Positions 1 through 5,292 of a DNA stretch of 5,292 nucleotides are shown here, in pieces; the first letter of the stretch is position 1, and each line of letters opens with the position of its first letter. The stretch is taken from the NCBI GenBank assembly GCA_003486945.1, contig DNFL01000348.1, forward strand, positions 5,984 to 11,275. Reading direction: 5' to 3'. The notes below the pieces were generated by a model, which saw nothing but the letters and a program-made list of their open reading frames with translations, did not search any database and was not told where the DNA came from. The stretch is from Hyphomonas sp. Lineage in GTDB: Bacteria > Pseudomonadota > Alphaproteobacteria > Caulobacterales > Hyphomonadaceae. The position numbers and the translations under genes are program-made.

Positions 1-501
1 CGGATCGAGGAAACGATCAATGCGGCGCTGCGCCTGCCGGTCGCCTCGATGCGCGATTCCGGCACCATCCAGCTCGACCTGAGGGGCCTGCGCGAATCGC
101 CCTCGCGCCTGCTTGCCAGCATCGAGAACCTGCCCGTGACCGTCGCCTCCCCGGCCCGCATCGTCATTGACGAGAAGTCCGGCACCATCGTGCTCGGCGA
201 AGATGTCACCATCTCGCGCGTCGCCATCGCGCAGGGCAATATCTCGATCAAGGTGACCGAATATCCCGTCGCCTCTCAGCCGAACCCCTTCTCGCCGGGT
301 GAGACCATCGTGCTGCCGCGCTCCGATATCCAGATCACGCAGACGGGCAGCAACCAGATCGCGATGCTGCAGCCGAATGTCACACTTTCCCAGCTGATCG
401 CCGGTCTGAATGCGCTGGGTGTCTCACCGCAGGAAATGGCTGACATCATCCGCTCGATGAAGACTGCCGGCGCCATCCATGCCGAGCTGGTAATCCGCTG
501 A
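1..501 (+). CDS. flgI: Flagellar P-ring protein FlgI, C-terminal part (5' end outside window)
   Basis: FlgI is a periplasmic protein that polymerises into the P-ring, the peptidoglycan-level bushing around the flagellar rod. The frame is open from base 1 and gives 166 residues up to the TGA at 499-501; the first in-window ATG (base 49) is internal, not the start. The fragment shows the typical FlgI C-terminal order: a stretch ending in IVIDEKSGTIVLGEDV, then ISRVAIAQGNISIKVTE, then QPNPFSPGETIVLPRSDI, then a helical tail with LIAGLNALGVSPQEMADIIRSMKTAGAIHAELVI. This tail is the most conserved signature of the family (known family feature). The signal peptide and N-terminal half cannot be seen. 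The gene converges on fliG. No rod-binding FlgJ-like gene follows it directly, although one often does in other flagellar clusters. Identification is very secure. Confidence 0.97.
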   Translation, partial: RIEETINAALRLPVASMRDSGTIQLDLRGLRESPSRLLASIENLPVTVASPARIVIDEKSGTIVLGEDVTISRVAIAQGNISIKVTEYPVASQPNPFSPGETIVLPRSDIQITQTGSNQIAMLQPNVTLSQLIAGLNALGVSPQEMADIIRSMKTAGAIHAELVIR

Positions 502-536
502 CGGAAGAAAAGGCAGGACAGCCGCGCTGACCTGCC
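502..536 (-). terminator. Intrinsic terminator of the minus-strand fli operon
   Basis: Bases 512-517 (GGCAGG) pair with 531-536 (CCTGCC). After an A/A mismatch (518/530), CAGC (519-522) pairs with GCTG (526-529) around a three-base loop. Read on the minus strand, the hairpin is followed at once by TTTTCTTC (511-504), the layout of a Rho-independent terminator. It lies 24 bases past the fliG stop, so it should end the fliF-fliG transcript. On the plus strand no T-run follows the hairpin, so it would be a poor intrinsic terminator for flgI, although it may protect that mRNA 3' end. Confidence 0.72.
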
Positions 537-560
537 CTGCTCATCTGCACGGCACTTGAA

Positions 561-1640
561 TCAGGACGGGTAGTCGCTGCCCTTGGCCATCGTGATCAGG
601 CCGCGGCGCTTCATGTCCATCAGGCGCGTCAGGAAATCACGCTGCACTGCATCGGCGGCTTCCTGGGGCATTTCCGGCATGTCGTTGATCTGGTCCTTGA
701 ACTGCTCGGCCATACGTGAGGAGATATTGCCGAGCAGATATTCGTTGACCTGCGGATAGGAAGTCCGGAGGCTCGCGAGAACCTTGGCGATATCGTCGCC
801 TGAAATTTCCCGGAACACGACCGGCACGGAGTTGCGCGGCAGGATGTCCGGCAATTCCTCGATCGTGAACAGGCCCTTCTGGATGACCGCCAGCTTGCTT
901 TCATGCTGCGTGCGCAGGAAGCTGATGAGGTTGTCGCGTTTCTGGTCCGGAATCAGGCTCAGCACTTCACCGATGGTTTCGAGATAGCCGTCACCGGACT
1001 GGGCTTCTTCTTCCCTGACATTCAGGAACTCGATCTCGATCATCCGCTCAAGGACGGAGTCGATGCCCGGGTCCACCTTCGGTGCGGCCACCATCTGGCC
1101 GAGCGTCGGACTGACCTTGTCGTCCGGCAGCAGGCAGAGGATGCCGGAAGCGGCGCCTGCGTCCAGCTTGCGCAGGACCAGCGCAATGACGTTCGGTGAC
1201 AGCCGCCCGAGATATTCCGCTACCTTGGCTGGTTCGCGCTGGCGCAGGCGTTCCCAGACATCCGCCGATTCTGAAAGTTCTTCTTCCACGCTGGCGCCGA
1301 ACAGCAAGTTCAGACGTGCCGGATCGACCAACCCCGACATCAACTCGCGGGCCTTGCCTCGCCCTCCGCGCAGCGCGCCGGATGTCGCCCGCAGCTGGGT
1401 GAGGAAATCGATCACGATCTCGGCGAGTTCCTCGCGCGCGAGCACGGAGATATGTTCCAGCGCCGTGACGACCTTCGCGAGCGCCGCATCGTCCAGCTTC
1501 TCGACAATCGGCTTGGCCGCCGCCTCGCCGAGCAGCGCGATGATCACCGCCGCACGCTGCGACGGCGTGATGCCACCGCCCGACCGGCCACCTGTGACCG
1601 GGCGCAGCTGTGTCACGTTTGATTTCGCCGGCGTGGTCAT
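561..1640 (-). CDS. fliG: Flagellar motor switch protein FliG (divergent)
   Basis: FliG is the rotor protein on the cytoplasmic face of the MS-ring; it binds FliF with its N-terminal domain, FliM with its middle, and meets the MotA stator with its C-terminal domain. The product has 359 residues, slightly longer than the usual 330-340. An N-terminal tail of about 23 residues precedes FliG_N (TPSQRAAVIIALLGEAAAKPI, about 25-45). The middle domain covers about 125-235. The C-terminal domain contains GLFTIEEL (256-263), a charged helix with R277, E278, D282 and D283, and NISSRMAEQF (305-314), matching the family NMSxRxA motif. The usual EHPQ motif is REPA here (135-138), and the GG of the ARM region is GD (217-218). 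The ATG overlaps the fliP stop as ATGA and has an AGAGGA ribosome site 8 bases upstream. It is the last gene of the operon, an unusual position since fliG normally follows fliF. The family call is firm; the divergence is observed. Confidence 0.93.
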   Translation of the reverse strand: MTTPAKSNVTQLRPVTGGRSGGGITPSQRAAVIIALLGEAAAKPIVEKLDDAALAKVVTALEHISVLAREELAEIVIDFLTQLRATSGALRGGRGKARELMSGLVDPARLNLLFGASVEEELSESADVWERLRQREPAKVAEYLGRLSPNVIALVLRKLDAGAASGILCLLPDDKVSPTLGQMVAAPKVDPGIDSVLERMIEIEFLNVREEEAQSGDGYLETIGEVLSLIPDQKRDNLISFLRTQHESKLAVIQKGLFTIEELPDILPRNSVPVVFREISGDDIAKVLASLRTSYPQVNEYLLGNISSRMAEQFKDQINDMPEMPQEAADAVQRDFLTRLMDMKRRGLITMAKGSDYPS

Positions 1641-2398
1641 GTGGCATATCCTCTGAGCAGGGCCTCGGTGATCTTCAGCCAGCCATCCGCCAGCACAAAG
1701 AAGCCGAGCTTGAATGGCAGCGACACAACCGTGGGCGGCACCATCATCATGCCGACGGCCATGAGGACCGACGCTACCACCAGATCAATTACCATGAACG
1801 GAAGGAAAATGACGAAACCGATCTGAAATGCATGCTTGATCTCGCTCAGCATGAACGAGGTTGCGAGCAGCGAGAATGCCGGCTCCTCCCCTTCCACAAC
1901 CGGACGGTTGACGGCGTCGCCGAGCACCAGAAGCGTTTCCTGATCCGTACGCTGCATCATGAAGGCGCGGAACGGATCGGTCGTCATCGCCCAGGCCTGC
2001 GCCTCAGTGACGTTTCCGTCCATGTAAGGCGTGATGCCGTTCTGCCAGGCGGCCATGAAGACCGGCTCCATGATGAAGAAGGTCAGGAACATGGCCAGCG
2101 CCATGATCATCATGTTCGGCGGTGCCTGCTGCACGCCGATCGCCTGCCGCATGAACGAGAACACGATCACCATGAATGGCAGGCAAGTGATCATCATGGC
2201 AATGCCGGGCACCAGGCTCAGCACCGAAACCAGCACGAGCAGCTGGATCACGGAACTGGAGAGGCGCCCATCGGAGCCGGTGATGAGGCCGTCGAGGCCG
2301 GCCGGCATCCCCGCTTCCTGCGCCTGCGCGCCGCCGGCCATGAGCATGGCCAGCGCGATCAGCAGGATCATCCGCAGGAAGACGGAAAGATTAGCCAT
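1637..2398 (-). CDS. fliP: Flagellar type III export gate protein FliP
   Basis: FliP is an integral membrane protein that, with FliQ and FliR, forms the core export gate of the flagellar type III secretion apparatus inside the MS-ring. With the start at 2398 it has 253 residues, close to the usual 245-265. The frame stays open upstream to an ATG at 2482, but those 28 extra residues lie inside fliN and are polar, whereas the chosen Met begins a clear signal peptide: a hydrophobic core at about 7-21 and a likely AQA cleavage site at 25-27. Family signatures are TCLPFMVIVFSFMRQAIG (71-88), QQAPPN (90-95), LAMFLTFFIMEPV (101-113), and the near-invariant region LSEIKHAFQIGFVIFLPF (184-201) followed by MVIDLVVASVLMAVGMMM (202-219), LPFK (227-230) and DGW (238-240). 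The start overlaps the fliN stop by 8 bases, with no strong ribosome site, so translation is probably coupled. Identification is very secure; the start is likely. Confidence 0.97.
   Translation of the reverse strand: MANLSVFLRMILLIALAMLMAGGAQAQEAGMPAGLDGLITGSDGRLSSSVIQLLVLVSVLSLVPGIAMMITCLPFMVIVFSFMRQAIGVQQAPPNMMIMALAMFLTFFIMEPVFMAAWQNGITPYMDGNVTEAQAWAMTTDPFRAFMMQRTDQETLLVLGDAVNRPVVEGEEPAFSLLATSFMLSEIKHAFQIGFVIFLPFMVIDLVVASVLMAVGMMMVPPTVVSLPFKLGFFVLADGWLKITEALLRGYAT
1649..1654 (-). promoter_or_regulatory. Ribosome binding site of fliG
   Basis: The minus strand reads AGAGGA with 8 bases before the fliG ATG at 1640. It lies inside the last codons of fliP. It supports this start and suggests fliG can be initiated on its own as well as by coupling through the ATGA overlap. 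Confidence 0.6.
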
Positions 2399-2711
2399 TG
2401 CTGTCGCCGGACCGCTCGACAATCTCGATGATCTTGACGGCAATGCCGCCATCACCGGTTTCCACCAGTTCACCCTTGGCAATGAGCTTGTTGTCGATCG
2501 TCAGGTCGACCGGATCATCGATCCGCGCCGTCAGCGGAACAATCGATTCCGGCTGCAGCTCGAGGATTTCCGAAACGCTGAGGCGCTTCTGGCCGATCGA
2601 CACCGTCACCGTCACCGGCACGCTGTAGATTGACCGTTTGAAGGCATTGCGTCCGGATGAATCGCGCCGGTCCTGAGCGGTGTCGTCCGGAATCTTTTCG
2701 GGATTGGCCAT
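2391..2711 (-). CDS. fliN: Flagellar motor switch protein FliN
   Basis: FliN forms the lower part of the cytoplasmic C-ring with FliM and also docks the FliH-FliI export ATPase complex at the motor. The product is 106 residues, as usual for the short single-domain form. After a polar, probably disordered N-terminus of about 25 residues comes one SpoA (surface presentation of antigens) domain: IYSVPVTVTVSIGQKRLSVSEIL (28-50), ELQPESIVPL (51-60), DDPVDLTIDNKLIAKGELV (65-83) and AVKIIEIV (91-98), the family pattern. The frame is open upstream to 2870, but that part runs inside the previous gene and is Arg-rich and unlike FliN. The chosen ATG has GGGAG 7 bases before it. It starts 4 bases after the stop of the FliH-like gene. 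Secure identification. Confidence 0.95.
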   Translation of the reverse strand: MANPEKIPDDTAQDRRDSSGRNAFKRSIYSVPVTVTVSIGQKRLSVSEILELQPESIVPLTARIDDPVDLTIDNKLIAKGELVETGDGGIAVKIIEIVERSGDSNG

Positions 2712-2715
2712 TCCT

Positions 2716-3318
2716 CTACTCCCTGATGTTGGATTGTGACGGATTGATCTGCGCCTGCAGCGTTGCAAACAGCGCATCGAAATCGAAACTGACGCCGCCC
2801 GATTGCCAGGAGATGTCAGCCTTGCCGGCCTCGCCGGAGCCCGACGGCACCACCGTGCAACGATGGGCAAGTCCGGGCGTTGCCGCGACGATCGCCTGCA
2901 GCTCTGCCGCCAACGCCTCCCCTGCCCTGATCTCGATGACGGCGGCAGAGGCCGGCACCAGCTTCGGGAGGCTGCGCCCGATCTCCTCGGCGAGGAAGCG
3001 GCGCGACAATTCCGGGAACAGTTTGGTGGTCATCGCCTGCAGCGCCTGCATGGACTGCGCCTGCGTCTCGCGCTCGATCCGGTCGAGCCGCGCCGCGATG
3101 GATTTTAGCGCCGCCTCAACCTGTGTCAGGTCCGGAGGGCGCTGCATCGGCGCCTCCACCGCTGCCACCACGGCACTTTCATCCTTATGCGGAACAATGA
3201 TCGCCTTCGGGCCCGCCGCATGCGGCATATCCTCATCCAGCGGCCGGCGCCAGCTGCCCGGCGGACGAGGTACAGCGGAATCAAACCGCGGCAAGCCCGA
3301 GAGAACCGGATCACTCAT
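2716..3318 (-). CDS. fliH: FliH-like (FlbE-type) flagellar export accessory protein
   Basis: FliH proteins form the peripheral stalk of the flagellar type III export ATPase; they bind FliI and link it to FliN in the C-ring. This 200-residue product is divergent, and the call rests on position between fliF and fliN plus weak sequence cues. The N-terminus is Pro-rich with a single Trp (W23). A predicted helical, coiled-coil-like stretch covers about 65-120 (TQVEAALKSIAARLDRIERE). The C-terminal half alternates strands and helices and ends with ADISWQSGGVSFDFDALFATL (W171, G174, G175, then an acidic/hydrophobic helix), as in FliH/FlbE C-termini. The ATG at 3318 overlaps the fliF stop by 8 bases and has AGAAGG 9 bases upstream; another ATG at 3342 lies deeper in fliF without a ribosome site. 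In Caulobacter the gene between fliG and fliN is flbE (known). No fliI lies in the window. It could be annotated only as a hypothetical protein by automatic methods. Confidence 0.72.
   Translation of the reverse strand: MSDPVLSGLPRFDSAVPRPPGSWRRPLDEDMPHAAGPKAIIVPHKDESAVVAAVEAPMQRPPDLTQVEAALKSIAARLDRIERETQAQSMQALQAMTTKLFPELSRRFLAEEIGRSLPKLVPASAAVIEIRAGEALAAELQAIVAATPGLAHRCTVVPSGSGEAGKADISWQSGGVSFDFDALFATLQAQINPSQSNIRE
2719..2723 (-). promoter_or_regulatory. Ribosome binding site of fliN
   Basis: The minus strand carries GGGAG, 7 bases before the ATG at 2711. This is the clearest ribosome site in the operon and the reason for choosing the 106-residue FliN over the longer open frame that reaches to 2870. 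Confidence 0.65.
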
Positions 3319-4861
3319 TGACGGCAACCTTCTGGTCTTCATTCAGCCATTGCTGGAGAAGCGCTGCGGTTTCTTCCTCACGTTCGCGCGCATAGTCTTT
3401 GAGATAGCTGAACGGATCGGACTCCGAACTTGCGCCGGCCACGCCCGCAGTCGCCGCGCCGGCTCCCGTCGCAGTTCCGTTGCCCGTTGCGGCGCCTTCC
3501 TCTTCGTCCTGCGGCTTGCCTGCCAGCAGCGGACGCACGACACCGAACGCTAGGACGATAACCACGACACCCAGCAGCAGAGCCTGAAGGCCGGACCAGA
3601 AATAGCGCTGGATCAGCTGCTCGACGAGGCCCGGCGCCGGGGTCATTTCTGAGGCCGGAATTTCCTGGAACGGCATCAGTTCGACCGAGATCGCGTCGCC
3701 CCGGTCAATGTTGAGGCCGGCGCCGGATATCACCAGCTGCTGCAGGTCGGCGATCAGCGTTTCCCGACGCGTCGCCGCATCGGCCGCTGCCGGATCGATG
3801 CCGAGCGCCTGCTCGTTCAGCAGCACCGCAATCGAGATCCGCTCGATCTGGCCCGGAAGACGTTCCGTTTCGCGGCGCGTTTCGTTGATCTCGTAGCTGA
3901 TGCTTTCGGATGATGTTTTCGACGAGCTCGACGAGCCACCCGAAGCCCCGCCCTCATCCTGCGGCAGATTGCTCGCCACAGTCAGCGCGCCTGCGCCGCC
4001 GCTGCCGGTCTGGTTGCTGTCGTTGACAGTCCGGTTACGGACGACCCGGGATTGGGGATCAAACGACACTTCCGAAATCCGCTGGCGCTCGCGGCTGACA
4101 TCGACGGATACCGACACGCGCGCATTGCCATCACCAACCCGCGCGCTGAGCAGGCGCAGGATCTTCGCCTCCAGAAGGCTCGCCTGATCTTCAGCCGCAA
4201 CAGACGGTTCCGCCAGCCCCTTCTCGACCTTCGGTCCGGCGAGAATCCCCTTGCTCGGATCGATGACCGCGACATCTTCCGGCTTCAGCCCGGAGACAGC
4301 AAGTGCCACAAGATACTGGATCGCCTCAGCCTGGTTTTGCGACAGTCCGCGTGCGGACGAAAGCGTTACCGACGCTGTCTGCGCCGGCTGCGAGCGGGAA
4401 AAGCCTGAGCGCAGGTTCGCGCCGATATGCACGCGCGCCGACGTCACGCCGGGAATCGCCAGGATCGTGCGCGTCAGCTCGCCTTCCTTCGCGCGCCAGT
4501 AGGCGGCGTTGTACATTTCAGAGGTGACGGAAAAGCCGTTCACTTCGTCCAGCAATTCATAGCCCTGCACCGATTGGCGCGGCAGGCCTTCGCGCGCGAG
4601 CGCAAACCGCACCTGATCGCGCTGGCCCTGCGGAATGAAGATGGCACCGCCTTCGATCTTGTAAGGCGTCTTCGTCTTGTCGAGTTCCTCGATGATCTCG
4701 CCGGCAAATTGTGGCTCAAGCCCCGCATAGAGCAGCGCCATCGGGTCCTTGGTTGCGCCCTGGATCATGTAGCTCATGGCGGCAATGATGCCGATGACGG
4801 CCGCGGCCAGCGCGATCTGCCGCGTTGGGGTCAAACCCTTAAGCGTTTCGATGAATTTCAT
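3311..4861 (-). CDS. fliF: Flagellar MS-ring protein FliF
   Basis: FliF forms the inner-membrane MS-ring, the base on which the rotor, rod and export gate assemble. The product is 516 residues, a little shorter than the common 530-570. Two membrane segments are visible, about 14-34 and 423-442. Between them are ring-building regions: RBM1 (about 40-105, with LYAGLEP at 44-50), RBM2 (about 118-210, with GELTRTI at 127-133, IPGVTSARVHI at 136-146 and the DPSKG loop at 201-205) and RBM3 (about 225-400), interrupted by a Ser/Gly-rich linker at about 283-318 that corresponds to the beta-collar loop region. The cytoplasmic tail has an Ala/Gly/Thr-rich stretch (457-479) and then the FliG-binding end, with EEETAALLQQWLNED (495-509). 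An in-frame TAG only two codons upstream (4867-4865) fixes the ATG at 4861, which has no good ribosome site. First gene of the operon. Very secure. Confidence 0.97.
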   Translation of the reverse strand: MKFIETLKGLTPTRQIALAAAVIGIIAAMSYMIQGATKDPMALLYAGLEPQFAGEIIEELDKTKTPYKIEGGAIFIPQGQRDQVRFALAREGLPRQSVQGYELLDEVNGFSVTSEMYNAAYWRAKEGELTRTILAIPGVTSARVHIGANLRSGFSRSQPAQTASVTLSSARGLSQNQAEAIQYLVALAVSGLKPEDVAVIDPSKGILAGPKVEKGLAEPSVAAEDQASLLEAKILRLLSARVGDGNARVSVSVDVSRERQRISEVSFDPQSRVVRNRTVNDSNQTGSGGAGALTVASNLPQDEGGASGGSSSSSKTSSESISYEINETRRETERLPGQIERISIAVLLNEQALGIDPAAADAATRRETLIADLQQLVISGAGLNIDRGDAISVELMPFQEIPASEMTPAPGLVEQLIQRYFWSGLQALLLGVVVIVLAFGVVRPLLAGKPQDEEEGAATGNGTATGAGAATAGVAGASSESDPFSYLKDYAREREEETAALLQQWLNEDQKVAVNE

Positions 4862-4897
4862 AAACTATTGGCCCCGGTCGGCGTCGATTCAGCTGTA

Positions 4898-4926
4898 ATG
4901 GTAAAAATCTGACCCGAAATCGTTAA
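4898..4926 (-). promoter_or_regulatory. Proposed fliF operon promoter
   Basis: On the minus strand TTAACG (4926-4921) and TACCAT (4903-4898) are separated by exactly 17 bases. Each matches the housekeeping consensus at four of six positions, so on its own it is weak, but the -35 overlaps the CtrA-like half-site. Transcription would begin near 4891, giving a leader of about 30 bases before the fliF ATG. Confidence 0.35.
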
Positions 4927-4938
4927 GGTTATCTTTAC
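4922..4938. promoter_or_regulatory. Candidate CtrA binding site
   Basis: The plus strand reads TTAAGGTTATCTTTAC at 4923-4938: TTAA, seven bases, TTTA. On the minus strand this is TAAA-N7-TTAAC, one mismatch from the known alphaproteobacterial CtrA consensus TTAA-N7-TTAAC. CtrA is known to control early flagellar genes in this class. The TTAAC half lies in the -35 position of the proposed fliF promoter, the placement typical of CtrA-activated promoters. Binding is inferred. Confidence 0.5.
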
Positions 4939-4953
4939 TAGACATTGGTCTAA

Positions 4954-4963
4954 GCAGGCCTGC
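4954..4963. repeat. Perfect 10-bp palindrome in the divergent regulatory region
   Basis: GCAGGCCTGC is a perfect inverted repeat without spacer, located 24 bases upstream of the fliL ATG and outside any coding region. It could be an operator for a dimeric regulator or a short hairpin in the fliL leader; nothing in the window tells which, and in GC-rich DNA such a palindrome may also arise by chance. Confidence 0.3.
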
Positions 4964-4987
4964 GGATGTGGTGAAATCGGGGTCAAA

Positions 4988-5292
4988 ATGGCCAAGAAGC
5001 CGGACAAGGCAAAACCGGAAAAAGCGCCGGCGGCAGATGCCGGTGCGCCCGAAGCCAAAAAGGGGGGCGGCGGCGGTCTCGTTGGCCTGCTGATGCTCGG
5101 CGGCGCCTCGCTCGCCAGCTCCTTTGGCCTCTTCTATTTCCTGACCCCCGCCCCGGTTGACGCAGCGGCAGCTTGCCCGACCCCCGAAGTCGTGGCCGAG
5201 GCAGCTGCCCCCCTGGCCGCCCCGGGCCAGACCTATGTTCCGCTCAAGGAAGTGCTGATCACGGTCGGCCGGGCCCCTGCCAACCGGTATCT
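4988..5292 (+). CDS. fliL: Flagellar basal body-associated protein FliL, N-terminal part (3' end outside window)
   Basis: FliL is a single-pass inner-membrane protein that sits around the stator units and supports motor function. The 101 visible residues show the family layout: a short charged cytoplasmic tail rich in Lys, Pro and Ala (1-25), a run of Gly (26-30), one membrane segment (about 31-52), an Ala/Pro-rich periplasmic linker with one Cys (C63), and the start of the periplasmic FliL domain at QTYVPLKEVLITVG (81-94). No in-frame ATG occurs upstream within the intergenic region, and the ATG lacks a strong ribosome site. The gene runs off the right edge and is divergent from fliF. In Caulobacter fliL is followed by fliM (known), which would supply the switch component missing here. 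The call rests on layout, the domain start and context. Confidence 0.88.
   Translation, partial: MAKKPDKAKPEKAPAADAGAPEAKKGGGGGLVGLLMLGGASLASSFGLFYFLTPAPVDAAAACPTPEVVAEAAAPLAAPGQTYVPLKEVLITVGRAPANRY

Larger units (their letters stand above)
4862..4987. promoter_or_regulatory. Divergent fliF / fliL intergenic regulatory region
   Basis: This 126-bp gap is the only sizeable noncoding stretch and lies between two divergent start codons, so it must hold promoters for both the fliF operon and fliL unless fliL is transcribed from elsewhere. Its centre is AT-richer than its surroundings. It contains a CtrA-like motif, a plausible fliF promoter and a perfect palindrome, listed separately. I found no convincing sigma-54 -24/-12 element on either strand and no clear -10/-35 pair facing fliL. 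Confidence 0.75.

Noticed and set aside
1048..1647. A 199-codon minus-strand frame inside fliG
   Set aside because: It is the shifted frame of fliG, very rich in Arg and Gly, with no family features; fliG itself matches its family across the same bases.
1610..2431. A 273-codon plus-strand frame rich in His and Arg, opposite fliP and the fliG start
   Set aside because: It is the antisense of FliP, whose many Met codons (ATG) read as His (CAT) on the other strand. FliP is unmistakable on the minus strand.
2657..3553. A 298-codon plus-strand frame opposite the FliH-like gene and the fliF end
   Set aside because: It crosses three well-supported minus-strand gene boundaries and is Ser/Arg/Cys-rich low-complexity sequence typical of antisense frames in GC-rich DNA.
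3955..4020. Ser/Gly-rich low-complexity stretch in FliF as a possible insertion
   Set aside because: FliF proteins commonly have a flexible, variable loop here between the halves of RBM3, so it is expected variation rather than an inserted element.
4427..4912. A 161-codon plus-strand frame opposite the fliF start
   Set aside because: It is antisense to conserved FliF sequence and ends inside the intergenic region; no ribosome site or recognisable domain.
4945..4963. Possible sigma-54 promoter (TGG ... TGC) facing fliL
   Set aside because: The GG and GC elements are not at the required 10-base spacing, and the surrounding bases do not fit the -24/-12 consensus.
4858..5058. A 66-codon minus-strand frame ending in an ATGA overlap with fliF
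   Set aside because: Its first part is antisense to the fliL N-terminus and its only ATG lies upstream of the proposed fliF promoter, with no ribosome site. The overlap is noted as a minor finding but the frame is not called as a gene.

Overview
The window is one end of a flagellar biosynthesis cluster, almost certainly from an alphaproteobacterium. The DNA is GC-rich. FlgI, FliP, FliN and FliF are recognisable at sequence level, the FliH-like protein is of the small divergent kind (FlbE-like), and a TTAA-N7-TTAA-like motif resembling a CtrA site lies between fliF and fliL. The gene set and order suggest the Caulobacterales/Hyphomonadaceae/Rhodobacterales part of the class. This placement is inferred from gene content and is not proven.

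Layout: (1) 1-501, plus strand: the C-terminal 166 residues of FlgI, the P-ring protein; the gene starts outside the window. (2) 502-560: a short convergent gap with a strong hairpin whose T-tract lies on the minus-strand side, so it should end the minus-strand operon. (3) 561-4861, minus strand: a tightly packed operon transcribed right to left as fliF - fliH-like - fliN - fliP - fliG. Junctions are 8-nt or 4-nt overlaps or a 4-nt gap, so translational coupling is likely. (4) 4862-4987: a 126-bp divergent regulatory region with the CtrA-like motif, a plausible fliF promoter and a perfect 10-bp palindrome. (5) 4988 to the right edge, plus strand: the N-terminal 101 residues of FliL, truncated by the window.

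Together these genes make the MS-ring (FliF), the rotor/switch (FliG, FliN), an export-gate subunit (FliP), a FliH-like export accessory, a stator-associated protein (FliL) and the outer P-ring (FlgI). Transcription from the central divergent region would coordinate early basal-body parts on both sides.

No new system is visible. The points most worth a second look are the position of fliG at the far end of the operon instead of next to fliF, the eroded EHPQ-type motif in FliG, and the shared fliF/fliL regulatory region. Long overlapping reading frames on the opposite strand, including a His-rich one opposite fliP, are explained as shadows of the real genes.
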